From NCBI GenBank assembly GCA_023389035.1, contig JAEWFC010000010.1, positions 62,001-126,000 of the forward strand: a DNA stretch of 64,000 bases, in the 5' to 3' direction. Positions within the stretch are counted from its first letter, which is position 1, and each line of letters begins with the position of its first letter. Below are positions 34,870 through 43,313 of the stretch, in pieces. Both the position numbers and the translations under genes were made by a program. The notes under the pieces are model-generated. The model was not told where the DNA came from and made no database searches. It saw only the letters and a list, made by a program, of their open reading frames with translations. Origin of the DNA: Acidobacteriota bacterium (GTDB lineage: Bacteria > Acidobacteriota > Blastocatellia > Pyrinomonadales > Pyrinomonadaceae).

Positions 34870-35450
34870 ATGTCGCGATCGTGAAATACAACGCGGGTAA
34901 CGCGGCGTCCGTCGCCAACGCCGTTCGCAGCTGCGGGATCGAGCCGATCATAACGGATGACCCAGACACCCTGACGGCGGCGGAGAAGGTCATTTTCCCC
35001 GGCGTCGGTGAGGCGTCGACCGCAATGCGGTACCTGAACGAACGCGGACTGGACGAAACGATCCGCGGACTGAACCAGCCGGTACTGGCGATCTGCCTCG
35101 GAATGCAGCTTCTCTGCACGCGTTCGGATGAGAACAATACCGTATGTCTCGGGCTTCTGCCCTTCGAGGTCAAACGCTTTTCGAAGCCCGGGCTTAAAGT
35201 ACCGCACGTCGGCTGGGCACGCATTCAATGTTTAGCATCGCCGCTGTTTGACGGCGTCGACGAAGGTTCGTACGTCTATTTCGTACACGGTTATTACGTA
35301 CAACAAAGCCCTGACGCTTCGGCAATTTCAACTCACGGCGGTCCATTCACCGCGGCAGTCACTCGTGAGAATTTTCATGCGGTCCAGTTTCACCCGGAGA
35401 GATCAGGCAGCATAGGCGGCAGGATAATGGAGAACTTTTTGAGCTTATGA
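34866..35450 (+). CDS. hisH: Imidazole glycerol phosphate synthase, glutaminase subunit
   Basis: A 194-residue class I glutamine amidotransferase supplying ammonia to HisF. The triad is visible: C77 in AICLGMQLL, H176 and E178 in QFHPE. The start overlaps the hisB stop by 4 bp and the stop overlaps hisA by 4 bp. Confidence 0.95.
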   Translation: MNVAIVKYNAGNAASVANAVRSCGIEPIITDDPDTLTAAEKVIFPGVGEASTAMRYLNERGLDETIRGLNQPVLAICLGMQLLCTRSDENNTVCLGLLPFEVKRFSKPGLKVPHVGWARIQCLASPLFDGVDEGSYVYFVHGYYVQQSPDASAISTHGGPFTAAVTRENFHAVQFHPERSGSIGGRIMENFLSL

Positions 35451-36169
35451 TCCAGGTAATACCGGCTATCGATATGATGGACGGCAAATGCGTCCGGCTG
35501 ACACGTGGCGATTATAGGCGGCAGTCAGTATATGCGGATGATCCGCTCGACGCGGCCCTGCAATTCGAAGCTGTCGGCATTAAACGGCTGCACGTTGTCG
35601 ATCTGGACGGTGCTAAGGCGGGAACGCCGATGAATCTTAGAACGCTAGAGCGAATCGCGGAAGGCACGGAATTGATCATCGATCACGGCGGCGGAATTAA
35701 GTCCGACGATGATCTCAGTGCGGTATTCAACGCCGGTGCGGCGATCGCGAATATTGGGAGCGTTGCCGTCCGCGACCGGGAGCGTTTCATGGGCTGGATC
35801 GATAGATACGGCAGCGATCGATTTCTACTGGGCGCGGATTCACGAAACAGGATGGTCGCGATCGACGGCTGGCAGACGGTCCTGGATCTATCTGTTATCG
35901 ACCTGCTTCGGGACTATTGCAGTAAAGGTGTGAGCTCCGCGTTCGTAACCGATATCGATAGCGATGGTGCAATGTCCGGGCCTGCCACAGAGCTATACAG
36001 ATCGATCATTGCATCCGTTCCAGACATTGATCTTATAGCAAGCGGCGGTGTCTCCTCGCTAGCGGACATCGAGACTTTAGACCGCATCGGCTGTTCAGCT
36101 GTCATCGTCGGCAAGGCCTTGTACGAGGGCCAGATCCGACTAGGAGAATTATCCAAGTATGCCGGCTAA
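35447..36169 (+). CDS. hisA: ProFAR isomerase
   Basis: A 240-residue beta/alpha-barrel enzyme isomerising ProFAR to PRFAR. The first catalytic Asp (D9, IPAIDMMDGKCVRL) and the second in VTDIDSDGAMSGP are present, as are the phosphate-binding ends of the half barrels (DHGGGI and ASGGVSS). It overlaps hisH by 4 bp and hisF by 11 bp. Confidence 0.95.
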   Translation: MIQVIPAIDMMDGKCVRLTRGDYRRQSVYADDPLDAALQFEAVGIKRLHVVDLDGAKAGTPMNLRTLERIAEGTELIIDHGGGIKSDDDLSAVFNAGAAIANIGSVAVRDRERFMGWIDRYGSDRFLLGADSRNRMVAIDGWQTVLDLSVIDLLRDYCSKGVSSAFVTDIDSDGAMSGPATELYRSIIASVPDIDLIASGGVSSLADIETLDRIGCSAVIVGKALYEGQIRLGELSKYAG

Positions 36170-36914
36170 ACGCATCGTTCCCTGTCTTGACGTCAAAGAC
36201 GGCCGCACGGTCAAGGGCACCAACTTTGTCGGTCTCCGCGATGCCGGGGACCCGGTAGCTCTCGCGGCTGAATATTCCGGCCAAGGGGCTGACGAGCTCG
36301 TTTTCCTGGATATGTCCGCCACGAACGAAGGCCGTAAGACTTTCGCCGAATTAGCGGGACGAATCTCAGCCGAGATCGATATCCCGTTCACCGTCGGCGG
36401 TGGTATCACATCTGCTGATGACGTCAGACGGCTGCTGGCCGCAGGTGCTGATAAGATCTCGATGAATACAGCGGCGGTTCGTGATCCCGAACTGATCAGC
36501 AGTGCTGCGGCGGAATTCGGTTCTCAGTGCGTAGTTCTCGCGATCGATGCGGCCCGGACTGCAAACGGCTGGCAGGTGCACCTCAATGGCGGGCGTATCC
36601 CTACCAAACTGGACGCTGTCGAGTGGGCCCGCGAAGGCGTTGAGCTCGGTGCGGGCGAGATACTGCTCACGTCGATCGGCTCGGACGGCACGACCGCGGG
36701 TTTCGATCTCGACCTGACACGCTCGGTCGCCGAGTCTGTGAATGTCCCCGTTATTGCTAGCGGTGGTGCCGGCACGATGGACGATTTCGCCGATGTTTTC
36801 GTTCACGGCGGAGCCGACGCTGCGCTTGCGGCGAGCGTTTTCCATTTTGGGTCGATCCGAATTCCGGCGTTAAAGTCTTTTCTCGCGATGCGAGGGCTTG
36901 AGGTGCGTGTATGA
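36159..36914 (+). CDS. hisF: Imidazole glycerol phosphate synthase, cyclase subunit
   Basis: A 251-residue beta/alpha barrel that uses HisH-derived ammonia to make imidazole glycerol phosphate and AICAR. Both catalytic aspartates are present: D11 (PCLDVKDGR) and D130 (VLAIDAAR). Phosphate loops VGGGI and ASGGAGT are also present. It overlaps hisIE by 4 bp. Confidence 0.95.
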   Translation: MPAKRIVPCLDVKDGRTVKGTNFVGLRDAGDPVALAAEYSGQGADELVFLDMSATNEGRKTFAELAGRISAEIDIPFTVGGGITSADDVRRLLAAGADKISMNTAAVRDPELISSAAAEFGSQCVVLAIDAARTANGWQVHLNGGRIPTKLDAVEWAREGVELGAGEILLTSIGSDGTTAGFDLDLTRSVAESVNVPVIASGGAGTMDDFADVFVHGGADAALAASVFHFGSIRIPALKSFLAMRGLEVRV

Positions 36915-37507
36915 GCTTAGATTTCGGAAAATATGCTGACGGCCTGATTCCGGCCGTGGTCCAGGATGCGGACAGTGGCAGCGTTCTGATGCTGGGATTT
37001 ATGAACGACAAGGCGGTAACAGCAACCCAGCGGTCAGGCAATGTCACGTTCTATTCACGGTCGAAGCAGCGCCTCTGGATGAAGGGCGAGACAAGCGGTA
37101 ACCGCCTGGAATTAGTGTCCATTGCGGCTGATTGCGATAAAGACTCTCTTTTGATCAGGGCACGCCCGATGGGGCCGATCTGTCATACCGGTTCAGATAC
37201 GTGCTTCGGGTCGGCCGAGAACGATCCTCTTTCTGTACTTCGCAAACTTGAATTGACCATCGACCAGCGCCGGCAAAGCGACGATGATTCTTCGTATGTC
37301 GCCGGACTATTTCGGCAAGGCCTGAACCGCATCGCACAAAAGGTCGGTGAAGAAGCGGTCGAGACGATCATCGCAGCAATGGACGGCGACCAAAAGGCCT
37401 TCACCGACGAAGCGGCCGATCTTCTGTTTCATTATCTGATATTGCTGAATGCGAAAGGCATTTCGCTAGATGAGGTCGCGGAGACGTTGCGATCTCGCAG
37501 CCGCTGA
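36911..37507 (+). CDS. hisIE: Phosphoribosyl-AMP cyclohydrolase / phosphoribosyl-ATP pyrophosphatase fusion
   Basis: A 198-residue fusion for steps two and three of histidine synthesis. The N-terminal HisI domain holds the zinc/magnesium motif DCDKDS and the CHTGSDTCF cysteines; the C-terminal HisE domain (from about residue 110) has QKVGEEAVETIIAAMDGD and EAADLLFHYLILL. It is the last gene of the operon; its stop directly abuts the stop of the convergent lpxA gene. Confidence 0.95.
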   Translation: MSLDFGKYADGLIPAVVQDADSGSVLMLGFMNDKAVTATQRSGNVTFYSRSKQRLWMKGETSGNRLELVSIAADCDKDSLLIRARPMGPICHTGSDTCFGSAENDPLSVLRKLELTIDQRRQSDDDSSYVAGLFRQGLNRIAQKVGEEAVETIIAAMDGDQKAFTDEAADLLFHYLILLNAKGISLDEVAETLRSRSR

Positions 37508-38284
37508 TCACTTTACGATGCCGCGTTTCGAGCTTTCGATGAACTCGACCAGCAGGTCCACCTCTTTGCAGTCCTTGATCTCTTCGCGGATACGCTCAAC
37601 CGCCTGTGTTGTGTTGAGCTTTGCGGTGAGCAGTAAGTGATAGGCATGATGGAGCTTTTCGATCGTTTCCTTTGAATAGCCGCGGCGTTTCAGCCCGATC
37701 TTGTTCAGACCGTAGCACTTTGCGTGGTTTCCCTGGATTATCGCAAAAGGCGGGGCATCTTTTACTACGACGGAATAACCCCCGACGAAAGCTTCAAAAC
37801 CGATTCGGCAGAATTGGTGAACGCCAGAATACGCACCCACATTCGCCCGGTCAGCGATCTCAACGTGGCCGGCGAGCGTTGCAGCGTTGGCCATTATCAC
37901 ATTATTCCCGATGTTGCAGTCATGGGCGACGTGCGCCTGTGCCATCAGCAGATTGTCATTGCCGATGCGGGTCACGCCGCCGCCGCCTGCCGTGCCGCGA
38001 TGAATGGTCACGAACTCACGTATCTGATTTCTCTCGCCGACCTCGGTTTTGGTATCTTCGCCGCCGTACTTCAGGTCCTGCGGTGCAAGCCCGATCGATG
38101 CGAACGGAAATACCTGCGTCTCACTGCCGATAATCGTATCGCCATCGACAACCACGTGTGAAGTTAACCTGACCCGGTCGCCCAGCACGACACGCGGCCC
38201 CACGGTCGAAAAAGGGCCTATATAGGAGCCCTCTCCGATCCTTGCATCCGGATGCACGATCGCTGTTTGATGAATTGACTCCAT
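37508..38284 (-). CDS. lpxA: UDP-N-acetylglucosamine acyltransferase (lipid A biosynthesis)
   Basis: A 258-residue left-handed beta-helix enzyme transferring a 3-hydroxyacyl chain from ACP to UDP-GlcNAc, the first step of lipid A synthesis. Hexapeptide repeats fill residues about 5-190; the catalytic His is H121 in AQAHVAHDC, and the helical C-terminus is typical. The ATG at 38284 is chosen; a TTG at 38296 overlapping the upstream stop would add four residues. It is the last gene of the bamA-skp-fabZ unit. Confidence 0.93.
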   Translation of the reverse strand: MESIHQTAIVHPDARIGEGSYIGPFSTVGPRVVLGDRVRLTSHVVVDGDTIIGSETQVFPFASIGLAPQDLKYGGEDTKTEVGERNQIREFVTIHRGTAGGGGVTRIGNDNLLMAQAHVAHDCNIGNNVIMANAATLAGHVEIADRANVGAYSGVHQFCRIGFEAFVGGYSVVVKDAPPFAIIQGNHAKCYGLNKIGLKRRGYSKETIEKLHHAYHLLLTAKLNTTQAVERIREEIKDCKEVDLLVEFIESSKRGIVK

Positions 38285-38292
38285 TTGTGGGA

Positions 38293-38571
38293 TCAAATCT
38301 GGTCGTCCTCAACCGAAGCTGGCGTTTTTAGGCCGTCTTCTTTCTTACGGACGATCAAGTAGGTAAAGATGGCCATCGCGGGAATAGAAAGGAGAACGCC
38401 GAGGAGCGCTCCGCCTGCTGTTGTGGCAAAAATACCGAGAATACCGAGGCGCTTACGGTCGCGAAAAATCCCGAAACCCAATGGGATCAGTCCTAGAAAG
38501 AACCCAACAGCGGCGTTGATGATCGTGACCCAGACCAGTGCTTCGGTTCGAGAAATGTGTATCGGGTCCAT
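38293..38571 (-). CDS. Small two-helix membrane protein in the lipid A operon
   Basis: A 92-residue protein not recognised as a named family. Two to three hydrophobic segments (about residues 10-35 and 45-75) with a basic loop RDRKRLG between them and a hydrophilic C-terminus. Its ATG directly abuts the fabZ stop and its end lies 8 bp before lpxA, so it is embedded in the operon and may assist envelope lipid synthesis. Confidence 0.6.
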   Translation of the reverse strand: MDPIHISRTEALVWVTIINAAVGFFLGLIPLGFGIFRDRKRLGILGIFATTAGGALLGVLLSIPAMAIFTYLIVRKKEDGLKTPASVEDDQI

Positions 38572-39021
38572 CTATTGCTCCTTCGGGCGGTCGGCTATCA
38601 CTGACATTATTTCCGCCTCTGCTGTGATATTACCATCGACCGAGGCGATCCCGTGCATTCGCTGTATTTTAGTACCTACGCGAAGTGCAGTCACCTCAAG
38701 CCGCAGAGTGTCTCCGGGAACCACGGGTCGGCGAAACCGAGCCTTTTCGATGCCGCTGAAGTAGGGGATCTTAGAATCACGGTCCTCAAACTCACGCAAG
38801 GCTAATATCGCACCGACCTGGGCCAACGCTTCGATCTGCAGCACGCCCGGCATCACCGGAGCACCCGGAAAATGGCCCTGAAAGAAATCTTCGTTAACCG
38901 TAACCTGCTTAATGCCGACGATACGCTTGGCTGGTTCCAGCTCGATTATTCTATCGACCATCAGGAACGGATACCTGTGCGGCAAGATCTGCTGAATTGC
39001 CCGAGAATCGTAAATAGCCAT
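38572..39021 (-). CDS. fabZ: (3R)-hydroxyacyl-ACP dehydratase
   Basis: A 149-residue hot-dog-fold enzyme of fatty acid elongation. H50 and E64 in the GHFPG...PGVLQIEALAQ helix are the catalytic pair, and LPHRYPFLMVDR opens the protein as usual. The ATG at 39021 is chosen over a TTG at 39039. It lies between lpxA and skp, the standard envelope cluster arrangement. Confidence 0.93.
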   Translation of the reverse strand: MAIYDSRAIQQILPHRYPFLMVDRIIELEPAKRIVGIKQVTVNEDFFQGHFPGAPVMPGVLQIEALAQVGAILALREFEDRDSKIPYFSGIEKARFRRPVVPGDTLRLEVTALRVGTKIQRMHGIASVDGNITAEAEIMSVIADRPKEQ

Positions 39022-39036
39022 GGGGTGTGCTGAATA

Positions 39037-39083
39037 CAAAAGCCGGCGGCCGCACGAAATATTACTTCGTCCGGCCGCCGGGC
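39037..39083 (-). terminator. Large intraoperonic hairpin/terminator between skp and fabZ
   Basis: CCGGCGGCCG (39043-39052) pairs perfectly with CGGCCGCCGG (39072-39081), and after one C:C mismatch ACGAA (39054-39058) pairs with TTCGT (39066-39070). On the minus strand the stem is followed by CTTTTGT. It is placed to reduce transcription from skp into fabZ-lpxA. Confidence 0.7.
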
Positions 39084-39105
39084 TTGATCAAATAGATCGG
39101 ATCAA

Positions 39106-39720
39106 TTATCGCGGAGTAGCCGCGGTTGCCGCAGTTGCAGGCCGTGCATTGTAAAAGGTTATGAAATCCTTCGTGATGTCGGTCTTTGCGGGGTTGTACG
39201 CAAGGATCGTGGCCGTACCGGCGAGCTTTGAAAGGTCCAGTACGAGGTCGTAGCCTTTCTGATTCGCGTACTCCTGAATGGCCTTTCCGATGTCGGTCAT
39301 GATCGGAACGATCTCGGCGTTCTGTCGAACACTTGCACGCCGTTGTGCATCTTCACTCTTACGCTTGATGTCGCGATCAAGGGTTTCATACTCGTCGACC
39401 TTGGCACGGATCGCAGCCTCACCTATAGGCAACTGGCCGCCGGCATTTGCCGTATCCTGCAGCTTTTTGATCTCAGCACCAAGCGTCTGGTACTTCGTCT
39501 GCATCTGCTGGAGCTCGGTCTCGACCGGGCGAAACTCGGCCTGCAGCTTCGTCATTGCATTAAGGTAGCGCGTGATGCCGTCCTTATCGGAAAATGCGTC
39601 GGTGTTAATAACCGCAACACGTACGCCTGCCGGCTGGGCCGCAGTTCCCTGGGCGGATACCGATATAACTGACGCTGCCGCGAATACCACTGTGGCAGCA
39701 AAAAACATTATTCTTCTCAT
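39106..39720 (-). CDS. skp: OmpH/Skp-family periplasmic chaperone
   Basis: A 204-residue exported protein with a signal peptide (about 1-24, ending SVSAQ), a beta-strand VRVAVINTDAF, and a long coiled-coil arm (about 55-135) rich in Gln, Glu and Lys, the jellyfish shape of Skp. It would carry unfolded outer-membrane proteins to BamA, whose gene is directly upstream. A Pro/Ala/Thr tail is an addition to the family pattern. AAGGAGT precedes the ATG. Confidence 0.82.
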   Translation of the reverse strand: MRRIMFFAATVVFAAASVISVSAQGTAAQPAGVRVAVINTDAFSDKDGITRYLNAMTKLQAEFRPVETELQQMQTKYQTLGAEIKKLQDTANAGGQLPIGEAAIRAKVDEYETLDRDIKRKSEDAQRRASVRQNAEIVPIMTDIGKAIQEYANQKGYDLVLDLSKLAGTATILAYNPAKTDITKDFITFYNARPATAATAATPR

Positions 39721-39895
39721 TGTTATTTAAAAACTCCTTAGCTCTGCAGGAACGATACTGATCGATATGTGCAATATCTTTGAAACAAATGGCGGCCGAG
39801 ATGTTGCCTGCATCCTTCAAAAAAGCAAGCTGAAATATTATTTCATCAGTCTGGCCAAGTCAATTTATGCCAACCCCAGCCCCTGTCAAAACTGA

Positions 39896-42800
39896 CTAGA
39901 AGGTCCGGCCGACGGTGAACCTGAAACCGCTTCGTTTTCCGGGAAGAAATATGCCCGGGAGCTGCTCGGTCACGCCGAAGTTACCGTTCGGATTGTAGTA
40001 ATAGATTAACCGGAACGGAACGTTAACGACCGGGACCTGAACGCGAAGCTCCAGACCAAGGCTGGCTTTGAAATCACCGAGCTTCCCAAAGGCAGCGTCA
40101 TCCACGCGAAGCAGCGAGTTCTGCTGAGCCTCGCCGCGAAGGAAGAACTGCTGCACCTCGGGCGAGAGGCTGGTCGGACAGCCGAAACGGTTGCCGCGGC
40201 AGAATTCATTTATAAAGTCCGTCTTCGTCAGCAAACGGTTGCGGTAATATAGCAGGCTTCCGAAGCTGCTCTCTAGGACAGGCGTGTTGATCAACGCGAG
40301 TGCCGTGACACGACCGCCGCCGAGGAAGCGGTCATCCTCGAGAAATTCCGAATTGATACGCTGAATACCCGATTTGCGGAGGTTGAAAACGCTACCTACG
40401 TCGGCAAACGCTGCGATCGTCGCCGGTCCGAAGAGCGGGACGCGATACTCAAAGTTACCAAGAAGCTGAGTGTCGCCGCCAATAAAGCGATAGTTTCGCG
40501 AGAACAATGCCGGGTTGGGGCCGTCCGGGCCTGTCAGCAGACCGAGCGAAGCGATCTCAGCCGGAATCGGTGATCCCTGCGGGAAACTCCCGGCAATGGG
40601 GTTTGGTGTGCCCGTGGGATTTGTCGCAGCAACGACGTTGCGAGTGGTGATGTACGTATCAAATGGAGCGATCGGACCGATCGAACGCGAGTTATAACCG
40701 CGAATGTCATTCTCACTTCCGAGGAAATACCGTTCATAGATCGGAATGCCGCCGACGAACGAGATAGAATTCGCGTTGCGGATCTTGTCAGTCACCGACC
40801 AGGTGCCGATCGTTCCGGCCTGGATGCGGAATGCAAAGACCTCTGGATTGTCCGAACGCTTTTTCCGGACCGGAATATAACTCGTGTACGTAATATTCGG
40901 CTGATATGTGCGGACATCACCGCCAAGGCCGGCAAATGCGACCGATGCCGCGATCTGCGTTCCCTTTAGCGTGTCGATCCCGTTCGGGGCCGGCTGGCGG
41001 GTGTCATAGACAAACGTACCGGTGACACGGCTCGTCAGGATGTTCGGCTGTGCGTAAATTACCGGGATCCTCTGCGAAGGATCTGCCAACTCATTAACCG
41101 GCGGATCGTCAATGCTGGTCGCTGAGAACTGATACGTCAGCCCGACACGCGAAAACTGTGTGAACTGCCGTTTCTTAAAGAAAAGCTCGGAGAGAGGTGC
41201 GGTGCCGAATAATGTTACGCCGTAGGTGCTCTGCGTGAACAAGTTGGCCTCGTCCGTCAAAACCTGCGCAAGTGGGTCAAATAGTTCGTTTAGCAGATCT
41301 TGATTCTGTGTTAGAAACGTTCCTTCGCCAAAGAACTTATATCGTGACGCAAAAAGAGAGAATCCGACTGAGATCGGCCTGTCACGGAAGTATGGCTCCT
41401 GATAGGTAAACTGCAGGCTCTGCTGGCGGTTACCCGCACCGAGTGCGAATGAAAGCACTTCGCCACGGCCAGCAAGGTTGTTCGTAGAATACTCCAGCCC
41501 GAAAAACGAACCGCCGATACCCGATACACCGCCATTGAACGAGATCTGCTGACGGCCTTTCTCACGGATCTTTACTGTAAGATCTACATCGCCCTGCTCC
41601 TCATCAGTTCGCGTCTCGACGTCCTGGTCCTTGTCGATCGGGTCAAAATACTGCGTCTGGTTAAGACGCGCAAGCGAGATCTCGAGATAGCGCTGGTTAT
41701 AGATGTCGCCTTCGTTGATCAGAAATTCGCGACGCATCACGCGGTCACGTGTGAACGTGTTGCCGGTAAATTCAAGCCGCCTGAGCGTGAACTGCTTTCC
41801 TTCCTCGATCGTGATCGTGATGTCGACAATGCCTTCGTCAGGATTCGCCGGGTTGTCACGAAAAACCGGGTCAAACTCGGCGTTGTACTGCAAAAATCCC
41901 TGTGCACCGTATTCGCGTTTAAGGTCCTCATAAACGGCGTCCTGCAGCCGTTTGCCGTTGGCGACCTCACCGGGCTTAAGCCCGACGTAGTTCAGGATCA
42001 GCTGCTCCGAAAAGATCGAGTTGCCCTCGACCTTCAGTTCACCGACCTTATAGACCTTTCCTTCAGTGATCGGAACGACGATCTTGAGGGTGTCGTCCTT
42101 CGACGAGATCAGGGGAAGCGGCAGGGTGATAAGCGGGATGAAATCCGTTCGCTGCACACCAAGCCCAACCACTTCGGGTTCGCCGATGCGAGCCTGAAAG
42201 TAGCCTTTCGACCACATATAAGCTCGGACGTTTCGCTGAAGGTCGGCCTGCAGTTTCTCCATGTGGAGAATGTCCTGTCCCTTGAAACGCGATATCAGCC
42301 CATGCTCTTTCACGTACTGCATTGAGTTACGCAGTTCGCTGTCGCTGAAGTTCTCGTTGCCGGTGAAATCGATCTCGACGATGCGTGACCGCAGCCCCTG
42401 CTCGACGTTAAACGTTAAAGCGATCGACGTTGCGGAAACTTCCTCTTCTTCTATAGTGATCTGTGCGTTAGGATAACCGCGGCTGGCAAGCAATTCGCGA
42501 AGAATTCGGGTCGCTGCTCGTGCCTTTACGGGATCGTAGATCTCTTCTTTCGAGATACCTGCACGCTGTTCGCGAAACGCCTTTAGAATGTCGGACTCCG
42601 GAACAGCCTTTGCTCCGACGAACTGCAGATCGCGAATTACCGGCCACTCGCGGACCTCGAATATCACGTTAACGCCGCCCCGGACGCCTTCCGTCGTAAG
42701 CACGCGTGTAGCCGTCTTATCAAAGAAGTTGAGCGAAAGCAGTTCGCGGAGGTCACGCTCAAGCGCCGCCGGGTCGTACACATCACCGGGTCTGGTCTTG

Positions 42801-43012
42801 ATGTGGTAGATCAGGTCGTCGTCGCGAAGACGCCGATTACCCTGGATGTCTACCGTCTCAATTACCTGCTGCTGCCTAACTGTTTCTATAACTGTGTCTT
42901 TGGTGGAAACGGCTGCCGCATTCGATTCCGTGTCCGCTGAGCCGATCGTAGGGGCTGCAAGGACGAGAAGAAGACCTAAAACTACTAGCCCGAATGCGCT
43001 AAATTTGTGCAT
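39896..43012 (-). CDS. bamA: Outer membrane protein assembly factor BamA
   Basis: A 1038-residue outer-membrane protein. After a signal peptide (about 1-26) there are POTRA repeats (about 50-460; for example IETVDIQGNRRL, VRDLQF-like starts and TLRRLEFTGNTF), then a 16-strand barrel with insertions and a C-terminal RFTVGRTF strand. At over 1000 residues it is longer than E. coli BamA (about 800), mainly through barrel loops. It inserts beta-barrel proteins; skp, fabZ and lpxA follow in the same direction. Confidence 0.9.
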   Translation of the reverse strand: MHKFSAFGLVVLGLLLVLAAPTIGSADTESNAAAVSTKDTVIETVRQQQVIETVDIQGNRRLRDDDLIYHIKTRPGDVYDPAALERDLRELLSLNFFDKTATRVLTTEGVRGGVNVIFEVREWPVIRDLQFVGAKAVPESDILKAFREQRAGISKEEIYDPVKARAATRILRELLASRGYPNAQITIEEEEVSATSIALTFNVEQGLRSRIVEIDFTGNENFSDSELRNSMQYVKEHGLISRFKGQDILHMEKLQADLQRNVRAYMWSKGYFQARIGEPEVVGLGVQRTDFIPLITLPLPLISSKDDTLKIVVPITEGKVYKVGELKVEGNSIFSEQLILNYVGLKPGEVANGKRLQDAVYEDLKREYGAQGFLQYNAEFDPVFRDNPANPDEGIVDITITIEEGKQFTLRRLEFTGNTFTRDRVMRREFLINEGDIYNQRYLEISLARLNQTQYFDPIDKDQDVETRTDEEQGDVDLTVKIREKGRQQISFNGGVSGIGGSFFGLEYSTNNLAGRGEVLSFALGAGNRQQSLQFTYQEPYFRDRPISVGFSLFASRYKFFGEGTFLTQNQDLLNELFDPLAQVLTDEANLFTQSTYGVTLFGTAPLSELFFKKRQFTQFSRVGLTYQFSATSIDDPPVNELADPSQRIPVIYAQPNILTSRVTGTFVYDTRQPAPNGIDTLKGTQIAASVAFAGLGGDVRTYQPNITYTSYIPVRKKRSDNPEVFAFRIQAGTIGTWSVTDKIRNANSISFVGGIPIYERYFLGSENDIRGYNSRSIGPIAPFDTYITTRNVVAATNPTGTPNPIAGSFPQGSPIPAEIASLGLLTGPDGPNPALFSRNYRFIGGDTQLLGNFEYRVPLFGPATIAAFADVGSVFNLRKSGIQRINSEFLEDDRFLGGGRVTALALINTPVLESSFGSLLYYRNRLLTKTDFINEFCRGNRFGCPTSLSPEVQQFFLRGEAQQNSLLRVDDAAFGKLGDFKASLGLELRVQVPVVNVPFRLIYYYNPNGNFGVTEQLPGIFLPGKRSGFRFTVGRTF

Positions 43013-43313
43013 ACGAAAAGTGTATCCCTTTATAAGTGCGTGCCAGAGCCGAGAGAGCTGCCCTGTAAAAGCCGTGCCTGCTGCATATAAAACGCTAGAT
43101 TAATCAATAGCAGACCGCTTTTCAATGCCGGTGTAAGTACGCAGGCTTTGATTCTGACCCGTCTTAACAGGTTGCCTTTTCTGCACTTGTCCGACAAACC
43201 TTCGAATTATACAGGCAAATTCCCGAATTAAGAAAAGCCCGCGCAAAATAAAGCGCATTTTCGCACCGCCTCAGTCGCAGCGGTTTCGTGACGGGCAGGT
43301 TTTGATTGTGGGG
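43013..43313. other. Intergenic region between clpC and bamA
   Basis: About 300 bases without an open frame I would support. It must hold the bamA promoter, which I could not place. The only structure noted is a weak GCGC...GCGC pair near 43240-43260 followed by ATTTT. Confidence 0.4.

Noticed and set aside
36647..36700. HisF reads TSIGSDGT where the usual motif is TSIDRDGT, suggesting loss of a catalytic Asp.
   Set aside because: The two catalytic aspartates of HisF correspond to D11 and D130, both present here; the changed position is not one of them and E. coli HisF also differs there.
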